A DNA stretch of 64,000 nt from JALYYC01 sp963795805 (GCA_963795805.1 CAWCIV010000001.1:930001-994000); one strand, 5' to 3'; counted from the stretch's first letter, positions 25,534 to 35,257 are shown. Numbers and translations: made by a program. The notes: generated by a model not told the origin, from the sequence alone.

Positions 25534-26403
25534 TCAGCGGCGGATCCCGGCCGGGACGCTGTTTCGCACAAACGACTCGACCGAGGTGAGCGGAACGCCG
25601 AATCGTCGGGCGGTCTCATCCATCGGGATCGGAGAATCGTAGGTGTCGAGCATGGTCGCCAGCGAGCTCACGCCCTCGGGCAGGCCGGGCAGCGGTGTGC
25701 CGGCGGAAACATAATTGACCGCCAGTGACCGGCCCAGGACCGTCTCGTAGATGGCGGCAATTTCGCGAAAAGAAATCGGCTCTGGTCCACCGAGGACCAA
25801 CGTTTTTCCGATGGCGGCCGGGTTGCCGATGCTGGCTTGCGCGAAGGCCCGGACATCGTCCTGGGCGATGAAGCTGTGCTTGCGGCGGCCCTCCCCAATC
25901 ACCGTCGGCGGACGGCCCTGCGCGAGCGGCATCCCGAAGACCATACCGAGCCAGACATCGATGTAGAGGTTCGGCTCCAGGATCGTGTGACGCAGCCCAC
26001 TGCTCCGGAGATGCGCCGCCGCCTTGCCTTTCCCAGCCAGGAACGGCACCGGGCTCGTTGGGTCGGCGCCGAGGGCGGAGACGAAGATGAACTGGCGCAC
26101 GCGGGCGGCAGCCGCCGCATCGATCAGGTTCTTGTTGCCCTGGTGCTCGACGGTTTCCGGGTTGTCGTCTCCGCCACGAAGCGCCGAGTTAGCTGTCGTG
26201 ATCACGGTCTCGATGCCGCGGACGGCCGCATCGAGGGAAGCCCGGTCTTTGAGGTCGCCGGCGACGAACTCGGCCCCGAGGTTGATCAGCGGCTTGGCAT
26301 CCGACTGGGGCCGGACCAGCAGTCGAACGGGCTTCCCCTCCTGCAGCAAGCGGCGCGCGATGCTTCCCCCCAGGCTCCCCGTTGCCCCGACGACCAGGAT
26401 CAT
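25534..26403 (-). CDS. NmrA-like NAD(P)-binding SDR protein
   Basis: An atypical short-chain dehydrogenase of 289 residues. The N-terminal ILVVGATGSLGGSIARRLLQEG motif is the NAD(P)-binding GxxGxxG of the NmrA/NAD(P)H-azoreductase-like group. The usual catalytic Tyr-xxx-Lys is not evident, which fits sensor- or regulator-like NmrA members. ATG 26403 has a good AGGAGG site just upstream and overlaps the S9 peptidase stop by 4 nt (ATGA), so it is the downstream gene of a two-gene operon. Confidence 0.82.
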   Translation of the reverse strand: MILVVGATGSLGGSIARRLLQEGKPVRLLVRPQSDAKPLINLGAEFVAGDLKDRASLDAAVRGIETVITTANSALRGGDDNPETVEHQGNKNLIDAAAAARVRQFIFVSALGADPTSPVPFLAGKGKAAAHLRSSGLRHTILEPNLYIDVWLGMVFGMPLAQGRPPTVIGEGRRKHSFIAQDDVRAFAQASIGNPAAIGKTLVLGGPEPISFREIAAIYETVLGRSLAVNYVSAGTPLPGLPEGVSSLATMLDTYDSPIPMDETARRFGVPLTSVESFVRNSVPAGIRR

Positions 26404-28397
26404 CCCTGCCTCCTATCCGGAACGTTCGTGCCGCCAAGCATAGTCGGGAGGTTGTCGATCTCGACCGGTTCGACCTGGTCAGGAAGATCGAAGCCGAAGA
26501 CCCTGGAATAGAAGTAGAGCTCGCCATCGATCGATCGTTTGATGTTCTTCGCGATGCGAAAGCCGTGCTGCTCGCCTTCGAAAGCGACATAGGCGACCGG
26601 GAGCCCTTTGCGTTTGAGCGCCGCAACGATGAGCTCTGCCTGGTTCGGGGGGACGACCTTGTCCTCGAGACCCTGGAACAGGATCACCGGGACCTTGATC
26701 CGATCGACAGCATGGATGGCGGATCGCTCCCGGTACACCTCGCGCGCCTCCGGCCAGGGGCCGATCAGGTTCTGGTCGTACATGCTCTCGAACTTGTGGG
26801 TGTCGTCGTGAAAGGTCTCCAGGTCGCTGATCCCGAAATGGCTCGCGCCCGCTTTGAAAAAATCCGTCGTGGTCAACGCGCGCAACACCGTGTAGCCGCC
26901 CGCACTCCCGCCGGTGATGGCAACGCGCGCACCGTCCGCCCGGTCCCGATCGACCAGATAGCGCGCGCCGTTGACGCTATCGGCAACGTCGACCACCCCC
27001 CACTGGCGGTGGAGCCGCTGCCGGTACTCTCGCCCGTAGCCGGCGCTACCCCCGTAGTTGACAACGAGGTACCCGAATCCGCGACTGGTCCAGTATTGGT
27101 CGCTGAGGTCGAGCGCGTTGTTCACGGCGCCAGTCGGGCCGCCGTGGACCATCACGATCAAGGGAGGCAGTTCGCCTTCGGGAGCGACGTAGTCGGGGTT
27201 GCGCGGCGGGTAATAGAACGCATGGGCGGTCAGTCCGCCGTCGGTCGGAAACTCGATCGTGTCGGGAACCGAGAGGTAGGTCGCGTCGACCGGGACGTCC
27301 ATCGAGCGCCTCAGCACATCGATGCGTCCGGAGCCGAGGTCGGCCACGATGACCTGGAGGGGTTCGGTCGGAGAACCGGCGATGGTCACCGCCTTGCCGG
27401 GCAGGGCTCGGATCCATGGGGCAAACGCCGTGTACGGTGTGTCGACGGCATCGAGACGCCCCTGCTGGGTGTCGATCGTGCCCAGCCGCGAGAGCCCCCC
27501 GGAGCGCACCTGGCAGACGATGCGCGCCTCCGATTCGAAGGCGTAGGTCGACATGCCGAACATCCATTGCGTCGTGGCGAGCTCGGCGTCAATCTGCAGG
27601 ACCGCTTCTTGCCCCTGGCGCCGCCAGCGATAGAGATTCCACCAACCGGTTCGATCCGACATGAAGTAGAGGACGCCTTCCGGCGACCACTCGGGCTGAA
27701 AGATCGACTCCTGCGGGCCGCCGGCAACCTTGAGCGGGGCGCGCAACTCGCCGTCCTCGGTCACCTCCGCGACCCAGAGCTCGGTGCCGTCCCAGGGCAT
27801 GTTCGGGTGGTTCCAGGTCAGCCAGGCGAGGTGGGCGCCCGACGGGCTCAGGCGGGGATTGGAGTAGAAATCGTTGCCCTCGACGAGGACGGTTGGGGTG
27901 CCCTTGCCGCTCAGGTCGATGCCGACAAGGGTGTTGATCGCCTGGGCACCGCCTTTGGTGTGGTCCTCGCGGACGCAGATGAGCCGCCGGCGCGCTCGAT
28001 CGTGGACGGCGTCGGCATATCGACCCGCACCCGCCGGCGTGATCGGTGCCGGCGTTCCAGCGCGCTCCTGCCGGTAGAGGCGCTGGTCGTCATAGTTCGA
28101 GAACCAGACCGTCGCGCCGTCGACCAGATAGGAACCGCCCCCATACTCGTGGACCCTCGTCCTGACGTTGAATCCGGCGGGCGTCACATCCGTGATCGCA
28201 CCCTCAGGTGATCGCCGCACCACCACCGAGCGCCCCTTCTCGGTCGGTCGCCCCTCGACCCAATAGATGCTCTCAGCATCGAGCTGGATCTGAGAGAGCG
28301 CGTTGAAGCCATTGACGATCAGGTCGGCCGTGATCGGCGAACGCCAGGCGCCATATGGCGCGATCCGTTGCCTGGTCCCAGTGCGCTGACGCTCCAT
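26400..28397 (-). CDS. S9 family serine peptidase (acylaminoacyl-peptidase-like)
   Basis: A 665-residue prolyl-oligopeptidase-fold peptidase without a signal peptide. The N-terminal ~400 residues form a beta-propeller with WSPEG and LSPSGAHLAWL blade motifs. The hydrolase domain follows with the nucleophile Ser498 in GGSAGG, Asp in GLEDKVVPP and His in EGEQHGF. HGGPTG forms the oxyanion site. It likely trims short peptides in the cytoplasm. The start ATG lies directly after a -10-like box, so translation may be leaderless. Confidence 0.87.
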   Translation of the reverse strand: MERQRTGTRQRIAPYGAWRSPITADLIVNGFNALSQIQLDAESIYWVEGRPTEKGRSVVVRRSPEGAITDVTPAGFNVRTRVHEYGGGSYLVDGATVWFSNYDDQRLYRQERAGTPAPITPAGAGRYADAVHDRARRRLICVREDHTKGGAQAINTLVGIDLSGKGTPTVLVEGNDFYSNPRLSPSGAHLAWLTWNHPNMPWDGTELWVAEVTEDGELRAPLKVAGGPQESIFQPEWSPEGVLYFMSDRTGWWNLYRWRRQGQEAVLQIDAELATTQWMFGMSTYAFESEARIVCQVRSGGLSRLGTIDTQQGRLDAVDTPYTAFAPWIRALPGKAVTIAGSPTEPLQVIVADLGSGRIDVLRRSMDVPVDATYLSVPDTIEFPTDGGLTAHAFYYPPRNPDYVAPEGELPPLIVMVHGGPTGAVNNALDLSDQYWTSRGFGYLVVNYGGSAGYGREYRQRLHRQWGVVDVADSVNGARYLVDRDRADGARVAITGGSAGGYTVLRALTTTDFFKAGASHFGISDLETFHDDTHKFESMYDQNLIGPWPEAREVYRERSAIHAVDRIKVPVILFQGLEDKVVPPNQAELIVAALKRKGLPVAYVAFEGEQHGFRIAKNIKRSIDGELYFYSRVFGFDLPDQVEPVEIDNLPTMLGGTNVPDRRQG

Positions 28398-28403
28398 TCC
28401 GAA

Positions 28404-28432
28404 AGGCTACCTGAGGCGCACCCCGAACTCAA
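28404..28432 (-). promoter_or_regulatory. Putative promoter for the S9 peptidase operon
   Basis: Minus-strand TTGAGT (28432-28427) and TAGCCT (28409-28404) are 17 nt apart. The -10 end is 6 nt before the ATG at 28397, which implies a leaderless or nearly leaderless transcript. The -10 matches only 3 of 6 positions. Confidence 0.35.
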
Positions 28433-28507
28433 AGCCTTGCCTGCCAGCGATTCAGCCATTTAGAGTGATAGCGTCACTGTCAGGTTGGATTGAGGGAGAG
28501 CAACAGC

Positions 28508-29962
28508 ATGGCCAGCACCGCCCCGGCGGCCACCAAAGAGGCCGTCGAAACCAACATTCCCGCCCGGTTGGACCGCCTGCCCTGGAGCCGATGGCACTGG
28601 TTGATCGTCGCCGGCCTGGGCATCACCTGGATCCTGGATGGCCTCGAGGTCACGATCGTCGGCGCGCTGGCCAGCGTCCTGACCGAGAAGGGCACCCTCG
28701 CGCTCACCGAGTCACAGATTGGCTTCGCCGCCACGCTCTACCTGCTCGGCGCGATCCTCGGCGCCCTCTTCTTCGGCTACCTGACCGACCGGCTGGGGCG
28801 CAAGAAGCTATTCCTGATCACCCTTGGCCTCTACCTTCTATCGACCATCCTGACTGCCTTTTCCTGGAACTTCGTGTCGTTCATCGCGTTCCGCTTCCTG
28901 ACGGGTGCCGGCATCGGCGGCGAGTATGCGGCCATCAACTCCGCCATCGACGAGCTGATCCCGGCCCGCGTTCGCGGCTGGGCCGACCTCGCGATCAACG
29001 GCAGCTGGTGGGTCGGCACGGCCGTAGGGGCGGCCGCGACCCTGGTGCTCCTCAATCCCAGCCTGCTCAGCCACTCGATCGGCTGGCGGCTGTGCTTCGG
29101 CCTTGGCGCCATCCTCGGGCTGGCCATCCTGATGGTCAGGCGGATCCTCCCGGAGAGCCCGCGCTGGCTGATGACACACGGGAAGATGGACGAGGCCGAG
29201 CGGGTCATCAAGTCGATCGAAGCTGATGTCGCGGGTGAGGGCGGGGTCGAGCAGCTGCCTCGGCCCGAAGGATCGATCAAGATCCAACAGCGGGGAAGCA
29301 TCGGCTTCGGCCATATCGCGAAGGTAATGTGGAACGAATACCGGCAGCGAGCCACGCTCGGTCTGGCCCTGATGATCAGCCAGGCCTTCATGTACAACGC
29401 GATCTTCTTTACCTACGCGCTCGTGCTGTCGAAGTTTTACAAGGTGCCAAGCGGCAGCGTGGGTCTGTACATCCTGCCCTTCGCGCTCGGCAACTTCCTC
29501 GGCCCCCTCACGATCGGCCGCCTGTTCGACACCATCGGCCGGCGGGCCATGATCGCGAGCACCTACATCATCTCTGGACTGCTCCTCGCGGCAACCGCGT
29601 ATCTCTTCGCCCAGGGGACGCTCACCGCCACGACGCAGACGATCGCATGGACTGTGATCTTCTTCTTCGCCTCTGCCAGCGCCAGTTCCGCGTATTTGAC
29701 CGTCAGCGAGGTGTTTCCCATGGAAAGCCGCGCCATGGCGATTGCGTTCTTCTACGCGATCGGCACGGCCGCGGGCGGCCTCTTCGCACCCTGGCTCTTC
29801 GGGATCCTGATTGGAACCCACGACAAGAACATCCTCTCGCTCGGCTACTACGCCGGCGCCGTGTTGATGCTGCTCGCGGCCGGCTGCGAACTCGTCATCG
29901 GCGTGCCGGCGGAAAAGAAATCACTCGAACAGGTCGCTGCCCCACTGTCGGCGGTGAGTTGA
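28508..29962 (+). CDS. MFS metabolite:H+ symporter
   Basis: A 484-residue major facilitator protein with twelve helices. The family motifs are DGLEVTIVGAL at helix 1, GYLTDRLGRKK in loop 2-3, RFLTGAGIGGEYAAINSAIDEL near helix 4 (the aromatic acid/sugar symporter signature), and RLFDTIGRRA in loop 8-9. ATG 28508 is preceded by AGGGAGAG at 28493-28500. A TAGAGT box at 28461-28466 may be its -10. The substrate is unknown; carboxylates or sugars are typical of this branch. Divergent from the S9 peptidase. Confidence 0.87.
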   Translation: MASTAPAATKEAVETNIPARLDRLPWSRWHWLIVAGLGITWILDGLEVTIVGALASVLTEKGTLALTESQIGFAATLYLLGAILGALFFGYLTDRLGRKKLFLITLGLYLLSTILTAFSWNFVSFIAFRFLTGAGIGGEYAAINSAIDELIPARVRGWADLAINGSWWVGTAVGAAATLVLLNPSLLSHSIGWRLCFGLGAILGLAILMVRRILPESPRWLMTHGKMDEAERVIKSIEADVAGEGGVEQLPRPEGSIKIQQRGSIGFGHIAKVMWNEYRQRATLGLALMISQAFMYNAIFFTYALVLSKFYKVPSGSVGLYILPFALGNFLGPLTIGRLFDTIGRRAMIASTYIISGLLLAATAYLFAQGTLTATTQTIAWTVIFFFASASASSAYLTVSEVFPMESRAMAIAFFYAIGTAAGGLFAPWLFGILIGTHDKNILSLGYYAGAVLMLLAAGCELVIGVPAEKKSLEQVAAPLSAVS

Positions 29963-30003
29963 CTCGGCGAGAGCTGAGTAAGGAGCTTCCGTAGACTGAC
30001 GCT

Positions 30004-30526
30004 GTGAAACTCGAGAGCCCGGACTTCACCGAGGTGAATGTCCGGGCCTTCCTCGAAGAAACGCTTGACCACGAACGTCTCGGCCTGGCTCAGCGCCTGG
30101 AGTCGGCGTCGGCACGGCTGGCGACCCTGGTCCGGCGCGGGATCAACCAGGAGGGGGCCGGCGAGCGCTGGTCCGGTCACGAGATCCTGGCCCACATCGT
30201 CGTCCTCTCGAAGTTCTACGGGATGGTGACCAAGCAGGTCGGCACCGGCAAGATGACCGAGGTGGACCTGCTCGGGGCGGCCCAGGCGCGGGATGTCGCC
30301 GCCGAGCCACTCCTGTCGGTCCCATCGGATACCCTGCTCGCGATGGCCCAGCGGGAGCACCAGCGGACGATCACCTACCTGCGTGGCGCCGGCGCCCTGG
30401 ACCTCGCGAGGCGCGTCGACCATGCTCGGCACTCAGACCATGAGCGCCTACGAGCTTGCGAGTCTTCCGCTTTGCGCCCACCTCGAGATCCATCTCGACC
30501 AACTCGAACAGGCCGGACGACCCTGA
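30004..30526 (+). pseudogene. DinB-like (DinB_2 fold) protein, broken by a frameshift
   Basis: The start GTG 30004 opens a DinB-type four-helix domain with the metal-binding His region WSGHEILAHIV. Near 30421 the frame must shift by one base to continue: the in-frame reading loses homology (RRVDHARHSDHER), while the +1 frame reads LGTQTMSAYELASLPLCAHLEIHLDQLEQAGRP, a fitting DinB C-terminal part, and ends at TGA 30524-30526. The shift could be a one-base insertion at the CGACCATG stretch. If real, the ORF runs into the MaoC-like gene as a false fusion. Family assignment is good; the shift itself needs resequencing. Confidence 0.6.
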
Positions 30527-30972
30527 CCCGCTATTACGAAGACTTCCGGGTCGGGGAGGTCATCGAGCTCGGCAACCTGACGGTGAGCGAGGCGGACATC
30601 ATCGCCTTCGCGCGCCAGTACGATCCCCAGCCCATGCACATCGAGGCCAACGCCGCCAGCTTCACCATCTACGGAGGCCTGATCGCCAGCGGGTGGCACA
30701 CCGGCGCCCTCTTTATGCACCTGCTGGTGACCAACCTCATCTCGAAGACCAGCAGCATGGGATCGCCGGGGATGGAGGACCTTCGTTGGCCGCTACCGGT
30801 CCGCCCGGGCGACCGGCTTTCAGCCCAGATCGAGGTGCTCGAGATGCGCACATCGAACAGCCGCCCCACCATGGGGATCGTCCGCTGGCGCGGCGAAGTC
30901 CGCAACCAGACGGGTCAGCTTGTCATGAGCGCCACCGGCACGAACTTTTTCGGCCGGCGCCCCCAAGGTTAG
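30523..30972 (+). CDS. MaoC-like (R)-specific hydratase/dehydratase
   Basis: About 149 residues with the hot-dog fold of MaoC dehydratases. The start RYYEDFRVGEVIELG and the catalytic signature YDPQPMHIEANAA (Asp and His) are clear. No canonical start codon precedes the conserved N-terminus; the best candidate is CTG 30523, whose bases overlap the DinB stop as CTGA. An in-frame TTG at 30472 would add an unlikely Arg/Pro-rich leader. It is read through in frame from the DinB start, which would give a spurious 322-aa fusion. The stop TAG shares bases with the convergent lipoprotein stop. Confidence 0.72.
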   Translation: MTRYYEDFRVGEVIELGNLTVSEADIIAFARQYDPQPMHIEANAASFTIYGGLIASGWHTGALFMHLLVTNLISKTSSMGSPGMEDLRWPLPVRPGDRLSAQIEVLEMRTSNSRPTMGIVRWRGEVRNQTGQLVMSATGTNFFGRRPQG

Positions 30973-32384
30973 CCGGGGATTTTGAGGAAGAAGACATCAG
31001 TCGGGCCGTTCTTGCTCGCCGGTTTTGCTTGAACGAAGGCGGCGGCGAAGCCATCAGGGAGCCCGACGAGTCCCATGTAGTCGCCGATGAAGGGACCGTA
31101 GCGCGCGGCGGGGGCGGCCCGGAGATCGAAGGGGCCGGCGAGCTGGCGGGTTGTCCAGTGCGCGGTCTGATCCCTCGAGCTGCTGAACCAGACGTCGGTG
31201 TCGAGCCTCGCGCTGCCATTGGCGAAGGGGCGGAAATCGAACCAGAGCAGGCCGGCCGTCGTGTCGCCCGCGACGGCGAGGGTCGGCAGAAACGCCTCGG
31301 GCTTCTCGCGGACGACGGCGCGGGCGGCGGACCAGTGCACGCCGCGGTCCTCGGATCGCGCCACCCAGATGGTGGACTCGATTCCGGGATAGGTGACCTC
31401 CCAGCTGACGTAGACGACGTTCCCGGCTGCCGCGGCGGTGATGTCCTGACCGAAGAAGCGGAGCTGCGCCCCAGAGCCAGGGTCGACGGCGTTCGTGTAG
31501 CTGAAGCGCGCCGCCTCGATCGGCTGGGACCAGGTCAGTCCCTGGTCCCTTGACCGGATTACGCGGATCGCGACCGGAATGGGCGGCGGATGCGGATCAC
31601 CCGGCAGCGAGGTGGCCTCGACGAAGACATCGATCAGGGTGCCGTCGGCGGTCATGAGCAGCTGGTTCTGCTGCGCCTCATCGCCACCGTTGTAGATCGC
31701 TGCCGGCGACGACCAGGACGCCCCTCCATCACTCGTCCGCGAGAAGAAGACCTGGTCCACCGACGACGTCGCGCTCCCGGTCGCGCCGTACTCGACCCAG
31801 ACGAGGTAGGCCCAGCCAGGGCGGCGCGGGTCCGCCAGGATCGCCTCCTTGTCCAGCAGCGTGGGTGGAGCGGGCTGCGTTTCGACGATGACCGGCGGCC
31901 GCCAGCCGGCGCCACCGTCCCGCAGGACATTAACGACCAGGTCGTGCGTCGTGGCCCCCTGTTGCGGCGGGCGGGTGAGCAGCGAGGAGACGTAGACCGT
32001 ATGGTCGGGACCGATCGACACCCAGGGGTCGGTCGCCGAGACGTAGGGGCCGCCCGAACACGTCGTCAGGCCCGGGAGCATCTCCCTCATCCACCGACGT
32101 CCCCCGTCCTGGCTGATCGCGACGACATTCCCCAGGCCGACCGGCGATCCGAGCTGCTGCCAGGTCGCCACGAGGTGGGTCGGCATCTTCGGATCGACGG
32201 CCAGCGATGGTTCGCCGGGGTGAAAGGGACCGGTCGCCGTGCGACAGGCCGGGGGGATCGAGATCGGGCCACTGATGACGGTTGCGGCCGGGAGGTTGAC
32301 CGCCGCGGTCGAGGTAGGAGCATTCGTCGTGCAGCCCACCAGCGTCAGCAGCGCCAGCGGCGCGGCGAGCGGCCAGGCGCGCAT
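30969..32384 (-). CDS. BNR-repeat (sialidase-fold) lipoprotein
   Basis: A 471-residue secreted lipoprotein. The signal peptide ends with a TLVGC lipobox (Cys near residue 18 when counted from ATG 32384). The mature part is a beta-propeller with at least four Asp-box motifs of the form S-x-D-x-G-x-x-W: SQDGGRRW, SDGGASW, SRDQGLTW and SEDRGVHW. I see no convincing catalytic Arg triad, so exo-sialidase activity is not claimed. ATG 32384 is chosen over TTG 32399. It follows the GGDEF-EAL gene by 22 nt, and its stop overlaps the convergent MaoC stop. Confidence 0.8.
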   Translation of the reverse strand: MRAWPLAAPLALLTLVGCTTNAPTSTAAVNLPAATVISGPISIPPACRTATGPFHPGEPSLAVDPKMPTHLVATWQQLGSPVGLGNVVAISQDGGRRWMREMLPGLTTCSGGPYVSATDPWVSIGPDHTVYVSSLLTRPPQQGATTHDLVVNVLRDGGAGWRPPVIVETQPAPPTLLDKEAILADPRRPGWAYLVWVEYGATGSATSSVDQVFFSRTSDGGASWSSPAAIYNGGDEAQQNQLLMTADGTLIDVFVEATSLPGDPHPPPIPVAIRVIRSRDQGLTWSQPIEAARFSYTNAVDPGSGAQLRFFGQDITAAAAGNVVYVSWEVTYPGIESTIWVARSEDRGVHWSAARAVVREKPEAFLPTLAVAGDTTAGLLWFDFRPFANGSARLDTDVWFSSSRDQTAHWTTRQLAGPFDLRAAPAARYGPFIGDYMGLVGLPDGFAAAFVQAKPASKNGPTDVFFLKIPG

Positions 32385-32406
32385 GCGCCAATCTACCAAG
32401 CCGGGG

Positions 32407-35241
32407 TCAGGCGGTCAGTTTCCAGGCGGGGGGTAACTGCCGCCCGCTCGCCGATTGGATGCAGCCGGCGAGCAGCGCGTCCAGCTCCTCGATCGGCAGG
32501 GGCCGCGACAGGTAATAGCCCTGGCCCGCATGGCAGCCCATCGCGTTGAGGCCCGCCAGCTGCTCCGGCCGTTCGATCCCCTCCCCGATCGTCAGCAAGC
32601 CAAGCGAGTTCCCGAGGCCGATGACGGCCCTCAGGATGGCGCCGTCGGCAATTCCGGTGCCGATGCCGCTGACGAAAGACTTGTCAAGCTTCAGGATGTC
32701 GACGGCGAAGTCGCGCAGGTGACCGAGCGACGAGTAGCCGGTGCCGAAGTCATCGAGCGCCAGCCGCACGCCTCGACTGCGGAGTTCCTCCAGGGTCTGG
32801 GCAATGGCGGTAGTCTCTTCCATGAGCACGCTCTCGGTGAGCTCGAGAATGAGCGATTGCGGGTCGAGCCCTGCCGCATCCACCGCGCTGGCGACGTCGG
32901 CAATCAGCCCCCGTCCGTGCAGCTGGTGGCCGGACACGTTGACGCTGACCATCATCGGCGGGTTGGACGGATACCGGACCTGCCAGCGGCGCACGTCGCG
33001 CGTCGCCTGTTGCAAGACCCAGCGGCCGAGCTCGACGATCAGACCCGTTTGCTCGGCCAGCTCGATGAAATCCGCCGGATAGAGCAAGCCGCGGCGTGGG
33101 TGGTTCCAGCGGACGAGGGCTTCGACACTGTGCACGCCTCCGCTCTCCAGCATCACCACGGGCTGGTAGTGGAGGACGAACTCCTGGCGGACGAGCGCCT
33201 CCTGCAAGTCGCTTTCGAGCTGCATCCGGTCCACCGCCGCGCGATGGAGCGAGGCCTCGAATTCCACGTACCGCGCCTTGCCGCGGGACTTCGCGATGTA
33301 CATCGCGACATCGGCGTTTTTCAGCAGATCCTCGGCAGCTTCCTCGCCGGAGACGAGACCCGCGATCCCGATGCTGGCGTGGATGAAGAGCTCGCGACCC
33401 TCAATGGCGAATGGACTGGAGAGCTGGCGCGTGATCCGGTCGGCGACGCGACCCGCGATCGACTCGTCCTCCATGTTCTTAAGCAGCACAGCGAATTCGT
33501 CACCGCCGAGTCGCGCGACGGTGTCACCCGGGCGGAGGGTAGCCTCGATGCGCTTGGCCACGGCGCTGAGCACGAGGTCGCCCGCCTCGTGGCCAAGCGT
33601 GTCGTTGACCGCCTTGAAATCATCCAGGTCGAGAAAGAGCACCGCGATCCGCCGCTCATCGCCCCCGTGCAGGGCGTGATCGAGGACCACCCGGAAGGCC
33701 GCCCGGTTCGGCAGGTTGGTCAGCGAATCGTGAAATGCCTGGTGTGTGAGCTTGTCCTCGAGCGCCTTTCGCTCACTGACGTCGCGGGTATTGAGCACCA
33801 GCCCATGGACGCTGGGGACGGCAAGCAGGTTCGTGATCGTGACCTCCGATGGACAAAAGGATCCATCCTCACGTTGCAGCCGGCACTCGACCGCGATCGG
33901 CGGTCCTTCGATGTTGATCGCTTCCTCGATACGCCGGAGCACCTGGGTGCGGTCCTCGGCGTGGACCATGTCGCCGAACTGGGTGCCGAGCAGCCGGCCG
34001 CTGGCGTACCCAAAAATGCGCTCGATCGAGGCGCTCTGGTAGCGGATACGTCCGGCCCGATCAATCAGCGTGATCACGTCTGAGGAGTTCTGGACGAGGG
34101 AGCGGAAATGCTCCTCACCCTTGCGCAGGGCCTCGGCATTGAATTCGAGCTGCCGGGTCAGCTTCTGATTGTCGGCAAGCATCAGAAATTGCCGGACCAC
34201 AACGAAGACCACGACCAGGATGAAGCTCCAGAAGGGCACACTATCGACCCGGCCACCGTGCAGCCTGGAGATGGCGGCCGCTGCCGCCCCGGCCACGACC
34301 GGCACGTAAGGGAGGATCAACCAGAGACGCCCGGCTGGAGCCGTATCGGCGTCGGCGGCGACCGCGGTCGCCGGCATGGACCTTGCGCGCCACGCCGCGA
34401 TGGCGATCAGGAAGTATCCGGCGACCCAGCCCACATCGATCAAGTTACCCGGACCGTAGGCATTGGTCGTCGTCAGGTAGGCAAATAAACTGTCCGCGAG
34501 CAAGTTGGCCAGCAGACCACCGCCCAGGAGCAGCAGCGGCAGGCGAGTCGACCGGCGCGTTCGGGATGCCAGGATCAGGATCATGGTCGCGATCACGACA
34601 TCGCCCGCCGGATAGGCAAGGCTGATCGCCTGTGAAATGACGCTGTCGCTAGCCGCTCGGTAGACCGTGCCAAGGACCGTCGCCCAGCTCACGATCAGCA
34701 GCGAGCCGGCGATCACCAACGCATCGAGGACCGTCCGAATCAGTGAGGTCGTTCGCCAGGCCCCGGACGAAAAGCACAGCACGCCGGCAATGGCCAGGGG
34801 GACGGCAAGGAGGTAGCCGAGATCCGCAAAGGATGGGGATGGTGCCTGCTGCCCCTCGAGCAGCTCGTAGAAGGACCAGACCACCTGCCCGGCACCCCAG
34901 GAAAAGGCGGAGAGACCGATCAGCGACCAGGCCGCCCGGTTCCGTCCGTGAAAGTGGCGAGCCGCCAGGCCACAGGCGGCCGCGCCGACAAAGGCAGCCA
35001 GAAATTCGGCAACGTCGTCAACCTGCTGGGTGCGGTGCGGTCCACCCCACCTCAAGGTGAGCCAGGCGCCCAGCCCGAGTGCGACCGCGGCCCACACGCC
35101 GAGAGCGACGAGGAGCGGACGGTGGGCGCGAAGACGCTCCCATAACGTGGATGTCACTGTTAGGTCAACCGGGCCCCGGGTCGTTTCTGAGGCTTCGGCG
35201 GGGTCGTTGTCCGGACTGCGACCGATTCGTTGCCCGGACAA
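32407..35241 (-). CDS. Membrane GGDEF-EAL protein with PAS domain (c-di-GMP turnover)
   Basis: A 944-residue protein. About ten membrane helices span residues ~40-345, followed by a PAS domain (~375-495), a GGDEF domain with intact GGDEF at residues 579-583 and an EAL domain with EAL at 707-709. Further EAL motifs are present: ELTESVLME, DDFGTGYSSL and KLDKSF. Both domains look catalytically competent, so the protein may make or break cyclic di-GMP. TTG 35241 is preceded by a GAGGGA site and lies 16 nt after the stop of the Gly/Gln repeat gene, so the two are probably co-transcribed. Confidence 0.9.
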   Translation of the reverse strand: MSGQRIGRSPDNDPAEASETTRGPVDLTVTSTLWERLRAHRPLLVALGVWAAVALGLGAWLTLRWGGPHRTQQVDDVAEFLAAFVGAAACGLAARHFHGRNRAAWSLIGLSAFSWGAGQVVWSFYELLEGQQAPSPSFADLGYLLAVPLAIAGVLCFSSGAWRTTSLIRTVLDALVIAGSLLIVSWATVLGTVYRAASDSVISQAISLAYPAGDVVIATMILILASRTRRSTRLPLLLLGGGLLANLLADSLFAYLTTTNAYGPGNLIDVGWVAGYFLIAIAAWRARSMPATAVAADADTAPAGRLWLILPYVPVVAGAAAAAISRLHGGRVDSVPFWSFILVVVFVVVRQFLMLADNQKLTRQLEFNAEALRKGEEHFRSLVQNSSDVITLIDRAGRIRYQSASIERIFGYASGRLLGTQFGDMVHAEDRTQVLRRIEEAINIEGPPIAVECRLQREDGSFCPSEVTITNLLAVPSVHGLVLNTRDVSERKALEDKLTHQAFHDSLTNLPNRAAFRVVLDHALHGGDERRIAVLFLDLDDFKAVNDTLGHEAGDLVLSAVAKRIEATLRPGDTVARLGGDEFAVLLKNMEDESIAGRVADRITRQLSSPFAIEGRELFIHASIGIAGLVSGEEAAEDLLKNADVAMYIAKSRGKARYVEFEASLHRAAVDRMQLESDLQEALVRQEFVLHYQPVVMLESGGVHSVEALVRWNHPRRGLLYPADFIELAEQTGLIVELGRWVLQQATRDVRRWQVRYPSNPPMMVSVNVSGHQLHGRGLIADVASAVDAAGLDPQSLILELTESVLMEETTAIAQTLEELRSRGVRLALDDFGTGYSSLGHLRDFAVDILKLDKSFVSGIGTGIADGAILRAVIGLGNSLGLLTIGEGIERPEQLAGLNAMGCHAGQGYYLSRPLPIEELDALLAGCIQSASGRQLPPAWKLTA

Positions 35242-35257
35242 CGTCCCTCAAACGGGT

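Noticed and set aside
26382..28211. A 609-residue plus frame over the S9 peptidase
   Set aside because: Antisense to a peptidase with an intact catalytic triad; composition is typical of mirror frames in GC-rich DNA.
30004..30972. A genuine DinB-MaoC fusion protein
   Set aside because: The linker is not conserved in character and the adjacent frame restores the true DinB end with a stop that abuts the MaoC start.
32455..34083. A 542-residue plus frame opposite GGDEF-EAL
   Set aside because: Mirror of a protein with intact GGDEF and EAL motifs.
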